Positions 1 to 12,019 of a stretch of 64,000 bases of DNA are shown in pieces. The notes beneath the pieces are model-generated. The model searched no databases and was not told the DNA's origin. It saw only the letters and a program-made list of their open reading frames with translations. Source of the stretch: Xiphias gladius (lineage: Eukaryota > Chordata > Actinopteri > Istiophoriformes > Xiphiidae); the NCBI RefSeq assembly GCF_016859285.1, contig NC_053404.1, forward strand, positions 13,763,105 through 13,827,104, read 5' to 3'. Positions within the stretch are counted from its first letter, which is position 1; each line of letters begins with the position of its first letter. The position numbers and the translations under genes were made by a program.

Positions 1-194
1 AATTTCTATTTCTCTAAATTCAACATCTTTAGGTTTTGGACAACACCTTGAGTTCACAGCTTGCATCACTGATTAAAAATGTTAATAATAGTAATAATTT
101 GGCACTTGCTTGGCACTGCACTTGTAATCAGTGTATATGTAATCATTTAAATATATATGTATTTTTTTTTATTAATGAAAATATGTCCACCTAC

Positions 195-3100
195 CGTAGG
201 CCTCTTCGATTAATGCACAGTAGGGGTTGATGCCTCCTCCCCTCTTGGCCTCCAGTTCTCCCAGTCGCAAGATGTTCTCTAGCCCATTTAGAGCCACCTG
301 GACTATTTTGGAGTCCATAAGTGTGAGTAGGTCACACAAAGGTTTTATGCAGCCCAGCTCCACTAAGTGCCTGCAGCGGGCAGTACACACACAGAAACAG
401 AATAGAATTTTTAATTGTTCATCAAAAATGAAGTGCAATAAGCAATCCAGTCATCCTGTATCAATAGATAAAACTACTCCACAGTCATTACACCAGCTAA
501 AGGAAGGTCTTTGCCGGCCTACTACGTCAGTAGATGAAAACCACTATAATTAACAATAACAGCCCATTTCCTCCAGATTATTTCATGGTTGTTTCATGAT
601 ATCATTTTACGAAGCCTGCTAAATGCTATATTTTTGTCAGCTTTAAAATTCTAACATAATAGCCTTCAATCTAGCTTGACATTAAGTGATGCATTTGTAT
701 AAATTAATTCCAACTGAGGGTGTTGTAGCTCTCACAACCTCATATAAATTTAAGGGACATATTGTACATTGGTTGTAGGGAACACATGCTATATTTACTG
801 TACAGCTATGTTAAAATGCATCAGTGGCCTTACCTGATTTGCTCTGCAGAGCCCCCCGAGGTGGCATTGGTAATGGCCCACGCTGCCTCCTTCCTTGTGC
901 GAAACTCTGCTACTTGCAGGATGGTGATGAGAGGTGGCAGCAGACCTGCATCTATCACCATCTACAAAGAGGGGAAAAGACTGATAATAGGAAATTGCTC
1001 ACATCAAGTTTAAAACCTCTGTGAGTAAACATTTTCCAGGTTAAACCGAGACACAGCACACACACCTGTATTTGTGCTCGGTTCCCTGCAGTGATGTTGG
1101 AGATTGTCCAGCAGGCTTCTTTCTTGACGGACTCCTTGGGGCTGCTCAGGAGGTGAAGTAGGGACTGCAGCGCTGAGCAGTTCAGGATCACCTAGAAAAT
1201 AATACAAATTACAACCAAAGTCAGAAATATTCACATGTAAGTATTCAGTTGCTTTCTGCATAAGCAGTTGAACTTCATTTGTATGGACATACTGCTTTTA
1301 CCTGTGTCTGTAGATCATCTCCAGTGACTATGTTCCCAACAGCTCGCAGTGAAGGGGATACCACCTTATAATCAGAGTGCCTAGAACAAAGCAGAATTGT
1401 AGTGTAAGATCGCTCAGATGTTCTGATATTTTGAAACTACATGATATTAAAATATTTGCCCTCCAGTTTTAGGATGTTAAAAATAAATTTTAATTAATTC
1501 TTTCTGTTGTAGCTCATCAACATTGAGTTTATGGTATTTTCTCACATGGAAATACTATTAACTTTTTGAAATGTCGTGCATCCTCTCCAAACCTCTGCAG
1601 TTTTCCACAGCTGCTAATGACTAAATCAAATTTGAATAATGTCTGGGAATATTCAAAACACATCCACATCTGGACTGTCACACCCAATGTACTGGTAAAG
1701 AATGGTGCACATAGGAGATTCTGTTGCTGTCTGAGTGAAACAGAGCACTTGGGTATTATCGGCTGGTCGTGCCTGCCTAGAGCCTTACATCAGTAATTCC
1801 ACCAGCCTGCGACAGACTCCTGAGTCAATAACTGCCTGGATTTTGTCATTGGGGCCATCAGAAAGGTAGGAGAGAGCCCAGCATGCATCAGCTAGGATGT
1901 CTGTGTCATTGACGAAAAGCAGCCAAGACAGCACACTGAGACATGGGGACACCTGGAAGAAAAACAAGGGGACAAAGAAACATGGTGGGTGAACAAGTTG
2001 AGCGGGAGCGACAGTTTTCCATCTAAGCTATAGGCAACATGTGACCTCGGAAAGTGAGATATGATGTACTTTAGCAATGAGAGAGGTGTGCTGTTGCCAT
2101 AGTGATGTGTATATCTTGGCAAATTACCTTAGTGAAGTCTGGAGGTGGGTTCTTTCCTCTGCACAGGTTTGAGAGCGCCCACACTGCGTTCCTCATCATC
2201 GTTAGACGATTCTGTTTGGCCAATAACCTGCAAGAGGAGTTTTACCAAGCTTTTTTTCCCAAGGACACAGAATCAAAAGTGCTCTTTATTTTCAAGTTTA
2301 AGAAGATGATTTAGGAGGAAGACAACGTGACACTGAGTTGCTACTTACTGCACCAGGGAAGGCAGAATGTTGCAGTCAATCACAAAGTCCCTGCATTCTG
2401 TGCTATCTCCTGCTATGTTTCCCAAGGCCCACACTGCCTGAGGGGCAAAGGCATTATTCATGTTATAAAATAAATAACATCACAATATAATATTCAATTA
2501 TGAGTCTCAGGATAACAGACTTGCAAAATGTTGATTATATAAAATGTTTTAAATCACCACCACTATGTTTTATTTAAATTAATAAGCCAGGAGGGATATT
2601 TATAGCAACATCCAGACAATCACATAATTATGAAGAAACATCAGACATTTTAGTGACTTTCAGTAAATACTTCTTACTTGTTCCTGTACGTCTTCAAAAT
2701 CCGAGCTGAGCATCTCTATAAATATGGGCACAGCTCCCGCCTGGATTACCACCCTTGTCTGATGGGATGTACCTGATGCAATGTTGGTCAACACCCATGC
2801 AGCCTCAAACTAAAACATCAAAATACAATGAAAATATACTCGTTTATCACCTTGTGTTGGTTACTCAGGTTAGATTTTAACTCTCAAATTACACACAATA
2901 CATGCAGTATTTGAAATTCATTGTTATGACAGGAAGAACACTTTACAAAAAAGGAAAAAAAAAAAACTGCAAGAAGCTTAATGCCCCCTCAGTTTAGTCA
3001 ACTCATGCACACTTGCACCGCTACCAAGATTTAAATGAGGAAATGTACCTGCAAAGTGCAGTTTTCTCTCCTCTTCAGGAACTCAACAAAGCGCTCCACC

Positions 3101-4118
3101 ACCCCTGGAGTGGCAATGACTTCATCAATAGGTGGGTTGGGTTCTGTGTGAAATAGAGTCAAAGTTGACAGTATGGCAAAAATTTATATTGCAGCATTAT
3201 CTTGATCAACAGATTAAAATCTTTTAGTTGAGTATTCAAAATTATAATTTCCAATGTTAAAGGAATTAAATTGTCATTCATCCCTAATAAAAATCAAGGG
3301 AACAGGCAGGTGCCACTATCGTGAACAGAGGTGAAAAGTATATATGAGGAATAAAAGTCAGTCTACGGCACCCTTACCTTTAGAAAGGAGTTTCCTAAAG
3401 CGCTGAGTACCTATTAGCTGCTGCTCAGGGGAACTGGAGAAGATCATCTGAGTCATATCTTCAGAGATCACCCCAGCCTGTACAGCATTGGGGATTAAGA
3501 TTTGATGAAACACAGATGAAAGACTGTCACATCTGACTTTATACTTTATGCTAAACTTTAGTATAAGAGACTGATTTTATTCAATGCTTTTCTTTTCACC
3601 ATAAGTGGGTCCATATTGTTAGCCTGGGACTCCAGGTAGCCACTATCAGCCATTCCATCGTCTTCCAGGGTGCCATCATCTTCCACCGTGGCAACATTCC
3701 TCCTCTTAAACAGCTGAAATACAATAGTATTTAAATAAAATATTTTGATCTTACTTAGCACAGTTCTACTTCACAATTGCAATGCTAGGGAAGAAAAAGA
3801 AAAAGAAAAAAAAAAAAAGCATGGATTCAAGTTTTCTTCCTCACATAAGCAACACTGACAGCAAACAAACTCAGACCCCTTAAGATTGTTTAAGTTTGAT
3901 GGAGGTCTGTAAAGAGAGGTCCTTCATTGTTTGTGAACAATTCTACCTCTGCAATAAGGAGGTCTACATTTCTTCATCTACACTTTGCTCACCTGTTCAT
4001 CCTTCTTCTGTTTGCGGAGCTGTAGGCCTTCCTCTTCCCTCCTTCTTCTCATTTCATCTGTGTTGAGAGACTTGTTCTTGTAGCTCTTGAGTCGTGCATT
4101 GTCCTTACTCTGACTCAT
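195..4118 (-). CDS. kpna1: importin subunit alpha (karyopherin alpha 1 type), 12 coding exons, 3' end outside window
   Basis: Nuclear import adaptor: the family binds classical nuclear localisation signals and carries cargo with importin beta through the nuclear pore. Coding exons on the minus strand, in order: 3993-4118, 3600-3713, 3378-3477, 3049-3143, 2678-2809, 2349-2437, 2128-2227, 1789-1952, 1302-1380, 1066-1191, 834-961, 195-370. All junctions are GT/AG and the phases agree throughout, giving 476 codons. The N terminus has the basic importin-beta-binding segment ([27 protein letters not shown]). An acidic linker follows, then armadillo repeats with the NLS-binding W/N pattern: [73 protein letters not shown] and [12 protein letters not shown] fit KPNA1 better than KPNA5 or KPNA6 as I remember them. 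The frame leaves at EEAYG, about 62 residues before the usual end at 538. The start ATG at 4116-4118 is the only one before the IBB domain. Confidence 0.95.
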
Positions 4119-4850
4119 TGTGTAGCCTAGGAAGATGCCGAAATATACATTTAAATGTTATGTGGACAGACTTTAAAAAAAGGGGTCTGGAGAAAATCTT
4201 CTAACTTTCCAGTTTAGAACTGGGTCCTATAATGATTGATGGCAACCTCTTATATTGCACCACCAGTTGTATAACAATGCATATTCTGTATGAATCTTTA
4301 GCCAAAGTATATTACAGTTAGCTGCGAGTACGGCAGCTATGACCAGTTTTCTGCACGTGTTAATAAAGATTAACAACCATCACTAACTAAGATAGCTACG
4401 TTCGAAACTCCAATTGTAGTTTAAATACCTAACTAAACAGGGGGTCATTCCCTGCTCGATACATAGTGGCATCTAAGGATACTAGCTAGCTGGTTAGTTT
4501 TATGTGTCTTGACACGGCGAAATTAATAAGCAACCAAACGTATAATTCTCTAATGATTCGGTGTGCTGCTTCCACTTACCAATTCCCTGATCATCAAAGC
4601 ACGAAACAATATTAAACAAACACGAAGGCTACACTTACTCAGCTAGCTAATGTTACAGCCGTTGTTAGCACAATCTACTACCGAAAGCTAGCTGGCTAAC
4701 CGTGGCTAGCTGATTTAGCTAACATTAGCTCTGAAATCCAACCTTAACGGTAAAATATGCGACAGCCCAATGTTTTCAAAAAATTGCCCTCTAATTATAA
4801 GGAGTTACCACACACAGACTCTCAAATACATGTAATTATTATTAACTGAC

Positions 4851-4935
4851 CTGTCAAATTGGGCTGTGTAATCCCCTTCTTCGCTAGGCCACCGATTGTA
4901 CTGCCGTCGCCGGTATGCTACTGCGCATGCGTGAT
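4851..4935 (-). promoter_or_regulatory. kpna1: kpna1 5' UTR exon and promoter with NRF1-like site
   Basis: A CAG|GTCAG donor on the minus strand at 4851/4850 fits a non-coding first exon. It would splice to the acceptor before 4126, 8 bases upstream of the kpna1 ATG. The DNA just upstream is GC/CpG-rich in an AT-rich setting and holds TGCGCATGCG at 4922-4931, which fits the palindromic NRF1 motif. The transcription start is not fixed by sequence; it probably lies between 4900 and 4920. Confidence 0.6.
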
Positions 4936-6669
4936 ATTCAACTCACAACCCCACCTCTCCCTCTAATCCCTCTAATTCTACTTTGTAAATAACTAGAAAA
5001 CTAACCTCTATTATTCATATAAAATATGCTGTACGCTTGCTGTAAATGTTTAGTACACTGTCAACAGAAGTGATACATATTCATACATATAAAAAAACTG
5101 TTTTTGTTTACTTTTTATTTATTTATATAAGGATTATGGTTATATGTTTATTCAACAAACTGTTTAGCAGCACAGCAGACTGGGTGCAGACTTTATTTCT
5201 AGGCGCAATCGCAGCGGGAACCCCTGCATTTAAAAAGTCACCTTGACAACTTCAAGGAGGACTGGATGCATCCGTCGACCCTTCAGCTCTATGAAAGAGC
5301 CGGCTATAAGTGCAGGTGCGAGTTTGGGTGTTCCTGTAACAATGATGCTGTTTTGAAGTGGAGCACAGACGCTCCGGCGCCATCGGTCATTAGGTGGACG
5401 CATGGCTCGTCTGTGCACCTTCACGGACAACAAATAACACACACATCGTGTGAGAGACACTCACATGAACACAACCAGCAGCAAAGACAGACAGAAAATC
5501 AAAAGGACAATAGTAATCATACTACTCTTGTAACATCATAATAACAGCTCCCACCTCCTTTTTGCATTATCATCATCATCATCCATATCTTGTAGACAAT
5601 GTACAAACATATTCACAACAAACAGATGACAGGGAGATATGTATTTATATATCACATTTCATTATTTTGTAAGGGAATACTCAAAATAATTTGCATGTAA
5701 ATTAAAACGAGAGAAAATTAGGAAAATAATATAACAACGTTAATAATCATGATCATCAATTCATCTTCTCATCGATTATCATCCATATTCTTGAGAACAA
5801 TTGTTCCAAATGTATTCATAGCGAATGGATAGAAAGATGATAAAAGAGCTGTAAAAGCATAAAGGTAATATAGGCAGATAAATAGCCTATTAGGCACCTG
5901 ATTTACATTCAGATTGGCACAAATAAAGGCGAATACACAAATAGCCCACAGTTTGTACTTGTCCTCTCTGTGGTATTATAACGATTGATTTTTAAATCAG
6001 TTTTATTTCTGCATAATTAAAGTTGCACATTTGATTCATTGTGATATAAGAGGGGATGGTGGTGGCAGGTGACTACTGACTGTCTGAACCTCAGCACTTA
6101 AAGCATGACAGGTGCACTGTCTGCAAAACTTGGAAACAGTATTTGCTACACATGCCAGACTCCGGTATTCCACCTCTTAACATTTACCCACTTGTTTGTC
6201 TTTTAATTTCACTGTGCTTCAAGTCGTAAGTTAAGAGCTGTTTCTCGAGTTTTGAGAGCTGGTAGGAATTTTCCCTATATCTTGAGCCATCCACAAAATA
6301 GTGTCATAGCAATCTGTTTACATTCATATTTAAAATTAGTTCTTTGTTTTGTCACTCATTTACAGGTTCATGTTTGAAGTTGTTTGTCTGTTTGGATCTG
6401 ATCAATTAACGGATACAATCAAATATGTGGTAGCTATTGGTTTCATTTTCATAAAAATTCTTATAGAGGTTTGGTAAGTTTCCAGCCATGTCCTAATAAT
6501 GCCAAGCATACAACTCAAATGACAGACTTCTGAGATGAAAGACAACCTTTGAAAGATTGCACAATAGGAGTTTTTTTCTACAGACACCTGCCATCAATCT
6601 ATCTAGAGACCTATCTTATAGAACCCAAACATTGTTGCACTTGAAAGTCATTTTCAAACGTCTACAAAT
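4936..6669. other. intergenic spacer kpna1-nanos
   Basis: No gene recognised. About 5160-5460 is richer in G+C and CpG than its surroundings and is open on both strands for 76-91 codons, but neither translation resembles a known family. The rest is AT-rich and I see nothing in it. Nanos regulatory sequence probably lies in the last few hundred bases, but I cannot point to a TATA box. Confidence 0.4.
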
Positions 6670-6714
6670 ATGAGACGCTCCAATACACGCACAAACTTTG
6701 CACGAGTGCTCTAG
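6670..6714 (+). promoter_or_regulatory. upstream ORF in the nanos leader
   Basis: A 14-codon ORF starts with ATG at 6670 (A at -3) and ends with TAG at 6712-6714, only 4 bases before the nanos ATG at 6719. If the transcript begins upstream of 6670, ribosomes would meet it first, and it could lower nanos translation. The transcript start is unknown, so the role is inferred. Confidence 0.4.
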
Positions 6715-6718
6715 AGAA

Positions 6719-7216
6719 ATGACAACAATGCAAAGACAAGTCGGGTACCAGAGCTCCCTCCTCACTGACGGGGACTGCTTCGACATGTGGCATGACTACA
6801 TGAACCTGGGCAGACAACTGGAGAGGCTGTGCGGCAGGCGCGAGGTGGACCGCAGAGACACCGAGGGGCCGAAAAAAGAACCTGCAGGACCGTGGAGCCA
6901 CGTCCAGGCCTCGTCTCGGCGGGAGGTGTACAGCAACTCCACAGAGACCAGCTCAGCCAGCAGTCTGTCGGAAACCAGCTGCAGCGGGACTTCCTCAGAC
7001 TACTGCCGCTTCTGCAAGCAGAACGGGGAGTCTCCAAGGGTGTACCGGTCGCACAAGCTGAAATCTGACGACGGCAAAGTCATCTGCCCCATCCTCCGGA
7101 ACTACACCTGTCCCATCTGTGAAGCCAGCGGGGACTACGCACACACACGCCGCTACTGCCCGCAGGCGCAGTTGCGGGAGGCTGCGAAGACGCTGCCAAG
7201 GTCCAGGTTCTGGTAG
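6719..7216 (+). CDS. nanos3: Nanos-family zinc-finger RNA-binding protein, single exon
   Basis: Translational repressor of germ cells: Nanos proteins act with Pumilio on mRNA 3' UTRs and recruit the CCR4-NOT deadenylase. The ORF of 165 residues is uninterrupted. An N-terminal FDMWHDYMNL at residues 21-30 fits the NOT1-interacting motif of vertebrate Nanos2/Nanos3. A Ser/Thr-rich linker follows. The C-terminal tandem CCHC fingers use C96, C99, H112, C123 and C131, C134, H142, C147, with FCKQNGES and AHTRRYCP typical of the family. The start is the ATG at 6719, with A at -3. Another in-frame ATG lies at 6728; upstream in-frame codons have no ATG before a stop. The family is certain. The paralog is less so: FDMWxDYxxL and HTRRYCP argue against nanos1, and the RFW end fits my memory of teleost nanos3, but nanos2 is not excluded. 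Confidence 0.9.
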   Translation: MTTMQRQVGYQSSLLTDGDCFDMWHDYMNLGRQLERLCGRREVDRRDTEGPKKEPAGPWSHVQASSRREVYSNSTETSSASSLSETSCSGTSSDYCRFCKQNGESPRVYRSHKLKSDDGKVICPILRNYTCPICEASGDYAHTRRYCPQAQLREAAKTLPRSRFW

Positions 7217-7470
7217 CTGATGGTGGACACTGAAAACACTGTACATAATTACCAACAAAATGTTCATGTGCACATAGACTGTTTCAGGTTCCCACGGTGT
7301 ATAGAAATGTGCAGTTTGGAGAGAGATGTTTCATGTTTGAGGCTACCCTTTTTTGTATATATTTGGATTGTGACTTTAGGTTTCTAAAGTTTTCTTATGT
7401 GCCTTCTGTGTTGCAAAAGACTTGGCTACACTTTTTGGACACTAATTTTGTAAATAAAACTTGATTCCAG
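7217..7470 (+). promoter_or_regulatory. nanos 3' UTR with three Pumilio-type elements and poly(A) signal
   Basis: Three exact UGUANAUA matches follow the stop codon: TGTACATA at 7240-7247, TGTATATA at 7354-7361 and TGTAAATA at 7449-7456. The last overlaps the poly(A) signal AATAAA at 7453-7458. The motif is the established target of PUF/Pumilio proteins. Cleavage should fall about 7470-7485. Confidence 0.7.
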
Positions 7471-7514
7471 TGAAGTATAATTCAGGTGTCTTTTATGAAA
7501 TACCACCAGTGGGA

Positions 7515-7655
7515 TTTTGAGGTACCTTTACCTCTACTTGAGTAATTCTTTTCAATTTTATGCTCCTTCTACTAATTCCACTACAGATAAGAGGTAAATA
7601 TTGTACTTTTTACTCCACTGCATTTATCTGACAGATTTAGTTACTTTACAGATTA
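7515..7655. repeat. fragment of hAT-like non-autonomous element
   Basis: Strings such as TACTTGAGTAATT and TACTTTTTACTCCACTGCAT, followed by TTATCTGACAG and AGTTACTTTACAG, are typical of an abundant percomorph MITE family as I remember it. The fuller copy at 22523-23186 belongs to the same family. No termini or target duplication are visible here. Confidence 0.55.
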
Positions 7656-7821
7656 AGACTATTAATTAAGATATAATAAACTAATTATGATGTATAATTA
7701 TAGATTAAACTACTCAGCAGTACATGAAGAAGTTTAAATTAGCCGCACCTAGATGCAACATTAAAGATTGTTACACCATGATGCATCAATAATCATAATC
7801 GAGTGGTATCATATCTATTAT

Positions 7822-8010
7822 AGAGCTGCAAAGATTAGTTGACCAACTCAAAATGTATCTGCAACTATTTTACTAATCTAATAATAGTCATAATTTTTTA
7901 AACCAAAAATGGCCAACACTCCCTGGTTCCAGCTTCTCAAATGTGAGGATTTGATGCTGCTCTTTGTCAGGCAGGATAGTAAGTAAAGCAAAGTTACTGT
8001 TAACAAACAA
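7822..8010. repeat. teleost interspersed repeat (GAGCTGCAAAGATTAGTTGA type)
   Basis: Begins with GAGCTGCAAAGATTAGTTGA and contains CTGGTTCCAGCTTCTCAAAT, a very common teleost dispersed repeat as I recall it. A second copy lies at 46470-46725. The remaining stretch to 8940 holds a T-tract at about 8549 and no recognisable gene. Confidence 0.6.
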
Positions 8011-8940
8011 CGCGACATTAGTAGTCATTTATCACCTCTTTCGAGGTGTGGCTTTTGCTCGTATGTAAGAAGGGTGTGGGGCCATCTGCATGTCTGTGCC
8101 CATGTGGGGCCACATTGTCTCATCATCTGTCCACGGCCTCATGGTTTCATGTTCACTCTCTGTTTATATAATTGTAGTACAGTAATTTACCCTCTGACTC
8201 AGTAATATATGTCGTTGGCTTTTTCTTCTGTTGCCATTTGCCTGCAGAAGCAGTGTACATTTTTGTCTGAAGACCCTGCACCCACTGCCCTTGAAATGCC
8301 ACCCCTCCATGATAAGTTTTCTCCAGCTGGCAGCGAGCCAACACTTCATGACTCTGAAGATTAAGCTGTTCGAAGCTGCAGTGATTCATTGGCTATTCAT
8401 GACAGAGCAAACTCTCACCTGGTCTCACCTGCTGGATTGGGTGATAAAGATCTATTACTAAACATTGACTACTGGGACAAAGTCTGGCTTTAGTAAATGT
8501 TTGTAATTATGGAGCTCAGTTATGAATTAGAGTCATCCATCTCAGCTGTTTTTTTTTTTTTTTTTGCTTTTCATCCAGTCCATCATTTGAAAACAAAGGA
8601 CACATGAAGGTAGTCTCTTAAGTTTGACAATATAGGTTTTAAAAATGTACACATGCTGCTAAGCCATAAAAGTTTGCTGTTACGACGACTCTATTTAATG
8701 AGGTAAAAGCCCCTCCTTGACGGCAGTCTTTGTGTTGCATTTTCACTGCTTTCACCCAACAACACACAATAAACGGTATGTAAGAGGCCTCTTTATTAAT
8801 GCTAACATTGGTGCCATTTGGTCTTAGGACCAAACATGGTATTTCCAATACTAGTGAAGAACTACTTAATACATTACATCACATTATTATGTGTTTTAAT
8901 TTATATTACTTGTGTTTTTACATAAGTGGATTTATCCACC

Positions 8941-10917
8941 ATGACGAAAAAATAACTTTAGCCTCTGAGTGTCATGGTGCTGGCATTGATTTTCGTCATC
9001 ATCACTATGGTGTCCATTGCTCTGGCAGGGCCGGGAATACGTAAGTCTGTGTTTTGATGCTCTATTTCCATATATCATTTTGTAATATATAAATTATTTA
9101 TTTGATATAAAACTGTAGGAATAATGCTGCATCCTTTGATCTTTCAAGTATGTGAAAATATATATATTTTTTACAATATTTTTCTTTCTACACTGTTTGG
9201 AAAATAAGTTTTCTTCTTTAAAAAAACAACCAAAGGTTATCTTTGTCTCCCACATTGTATCTGGTATGTTGAAGTGTACATTTACCTCTCTGTTATTTCT
9301 TTCTTTTGGAGTGCCTATAGTTACGTCTACTGCAGCCCTCCTGTTTTGCCACATGGATTTTTTGTGGCTTGGTGCTTGAACCTGGGCTTCAATACTGGAT
9401 AGTTGCTCATATGGGACAGAAATTGAGATAGTACCTCTTCATTTTCAATTGAAATTCATTTCACAGTGTTTTCAGTTATTTGTTACAGGCAAGCACTTGG
9501 GAAATGGGAAGAAACCCAAGGGGTCATAAGACTCCAGAATAAAGACAAAACTATTACAATTCTTAAGAAATGAATGCAAAAAGGACAAGATGAGTAACAA
9601 AGGGAAGGAATATTGGAAGGATACTGTTACCACTTTAAATGGATGTGTGTCATTCATTTTTCCATATTGGAATTTTATTGTTATTTCTGTCTATTCTGTA
9701 CAAATGAGTCTTATTGGAAGACGGATCCCTCCTTTATAGGTTTAAAAGTGTTTTTCGGGAGTTTTTTCTTATTCACATAAACGGTTTACAGACAGACAGT
9801 GAGCGATGCTGTACAGATTGTAAAGCCCCATTAAGCAAATATGTGATTTTGGGCGATATGTGTGGATAAAATTGACCTGACTTAATTAAATAAAAGTAGG
9901 ATATCTGCACAAGAAACGTATGAAAACTGGTTGCTTTATTTGACCAGATAGCACCAAGACTGAAATGCTTAGATTTTTCTGTAATAAAGTTTTGCTTCAG
10001 ACATGATCACTGTATTAAAACATACTTTTTTCTATTTGTCATCCCTATAAAAGATTGATACCTGCTGTTCTGGCTTTCCTTATCCTGATCGCCCTGATTA
10101 ACTACGTCATGATATTACTCTCCTGCTATGGTCACCATTACTATGGAGCCTGGCTCAACAAACACTACAAAGTAGACCTGTGGCTCCACCGTGTGTTAGT
10201 TAGAATGGCAGCTCAATTGCAAGTTCATCTTCAGTGCCAACTCTGCTCTCCTAAGTAATGTTCTTCATTTGAAAGATGACTCTGTCTCTGCATCTAAGTC
10301 TTTTCTGTTGTCTGAGTCGCTGATTCAAAATGGTGTTGTCATATATGCAGCATGGACAACCACTGCCACACTAGTTAACCTGGCTGTTGTGCTGAACTAT
10401 AATGCACACATATCTTAGACGAATGCTGCCAACACCTCTCTCTCTTTTTTGACTGTAGTTTTATTTGTGTGGTAAGTGCAAAGAAGAGGAAAATCATGTT
10501 ATACATTTAATAAATTAATATATATATTTTTAAAAAAAAGTATATTTCCAGAGCAAATGTGTTGGCTCTCTGACAGGTTTATGCTGGAAATCTCTGTCCT
10601 TGACAAACATGTGAGGTTCACTCTCACCATTTACCCTGTAGTGATCTGGGCGCTGATGGGGGGTTTTCATGAAAAACCACAACGGTGCAGCTCCTACCCC
10701 CAAAATATCTTTGTTGGTGAAGAACTACAAAAAATCTTAATCAACCTCAATTACATCAGTTGGATGTTGCATATGTTTTTGCGCTCAGCTTGTTTGTTGC
10801 ACAGGGTCTTTTTTGGTCATCTTGAAGCAAATTAAAAAGCCATTTTACAAAGATCTCAACCCTGAGGCCATATCTCTGATGGAGATTGCTAAGAAGCAGA
10901 AAATGATATTTAAGTGA
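8941..10917 (+). pseudogene. decayed tandem copy of the multi-pass membrane protein gene at 13304-15387
   Basis: Exon-by-exon homology to the intact copy: 8941-9040 (exon 1, 100 bp in both), about 9312-9415 (exon 3), 10054-10198 (exon 4, 145 bp in both), 10323-10471 (exon 5, 149 bp in both), 10577-10716 (exon 6, 140 bp in both) and 10760-10917 (exon 7). The damage is plain. Exon 1 has stops at its 5th and 7th codons. Exon 2, which carries the ITPSAWTF segment, is not found. Exon 3 has TAG at 9400-9402 where the intact copy has TGG, and lacks its donor GT. Exon 5 has TAG at 10416-10418 and no acceptor AG. Exon 7 has one extra T in the run near 10806, shifting the frame. A poly(A) signal AATAAA remains at 10941-10946. 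Long readable stretches in exons 4-6 suggest fairly recent decay. Confidence 0.85.
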
Positions 10918-12019
10918 ACATGCTGATTGAATATTTTTCCAATAAACCTTTATGTATATGGTCTCTGTATGAGCTGTACTTCTGAATGTTTTGTACATGT
11001 TGTAACTGATGACTTTTGCCCTGCAAACACTGCTGACACATGATGAAGCCTCACAAAAATAAATGTGGTATGAAATTATAAGATGCTGAAATCCATTTTA
11101 AGTTGTCTCATGTACTTAGCTATGAATAAATTGTGTACTTGTACTGTACTCTGACATCCCTGAGACACATAATTCATTGTACATTTCACTGTTATCTTTC
11201 ATACGAATATGAAAAATTTTGGTGTTACTGTTTGTTTTTGTTCATGCATTTTGACATCTGTTTTCTGTACTGTTAAAAATAAATATTTTTGTTGCTCGAG
11301 TGTATGCCTTGGTGGAATGATTTCGAGAGATAACAAATACTACAACTGTGTAATCACGCAGTACAATAACAGCCTTGTAGATGTAGAGTAATGGCAAAAC
11401 AAAGAATAAGACAGGATCATAATGCTAAGGATGGATGATGCCACTGATCAGGCTGCATATTAGGAAATCAAGGCTACTTTGTGTTGCTACTGTTCTGTCT
11501 CTGCTGCATGTTTAACCACATTGTCTTCTGAGGTAACTGTACGGTACATAACTGGCTCTTCTCCTGTCAGATGTAATGTTTTTATGTGCTTTGCCCCATC
11601 CTTTGCCTTGTAATAATGTCCTTCTATGTTTGGTACCAATATTTGCTGTTCCATTCTCTGTAACAACATCCTTGTTTTCTTTCTCTTTGCTTTGTTAATT
11701 TCAAATATTACATTTACAGTATCTCCTAATTTGATCGTACTTGCCTGGCTAAATCATGTACTGCTCTCTACTAAGACATGAGCTTCAACCCATACAAACG
11801 GAACTTCTATATGCTCTCTGGATTTCTCTTATGACGCTGTTTTTTCACTTGATATAGATCACACAGCAAAATAAAACTAACATGAATTAGAACACACTAA
11901 AATCCACTGAGACTTAAAACACAGTTATGAAGAATGAAAACAACATAAATAGAAGCAAAAATGAGTCTAAATAAGTGGGCCATGAGCTACTTTATAAAGG
12001 TTTCAAATTTTAGGAGCCA
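10918..12019. other. spacer between pseudogene and intact copy
   Basis: AT-rich DNA after the pseudogene poly(A) signal. No coding exon, RNA gene or clear repeat recognised. Confidence 0.4.

Noticed and set aside
5230-5541. Overlapping ORFs on both strands at 5.2-5.5 kb as coding exons
   Set aside because: No similarity to known families, no convincing splice sites, and both strands are open because of base composition.
6698-6718. Nanos start upstream of 6719
   Set aside because: The frame is open further upstream only with a TTG start; vertebrate usage and the A at -3 favour the ATG at 6719.
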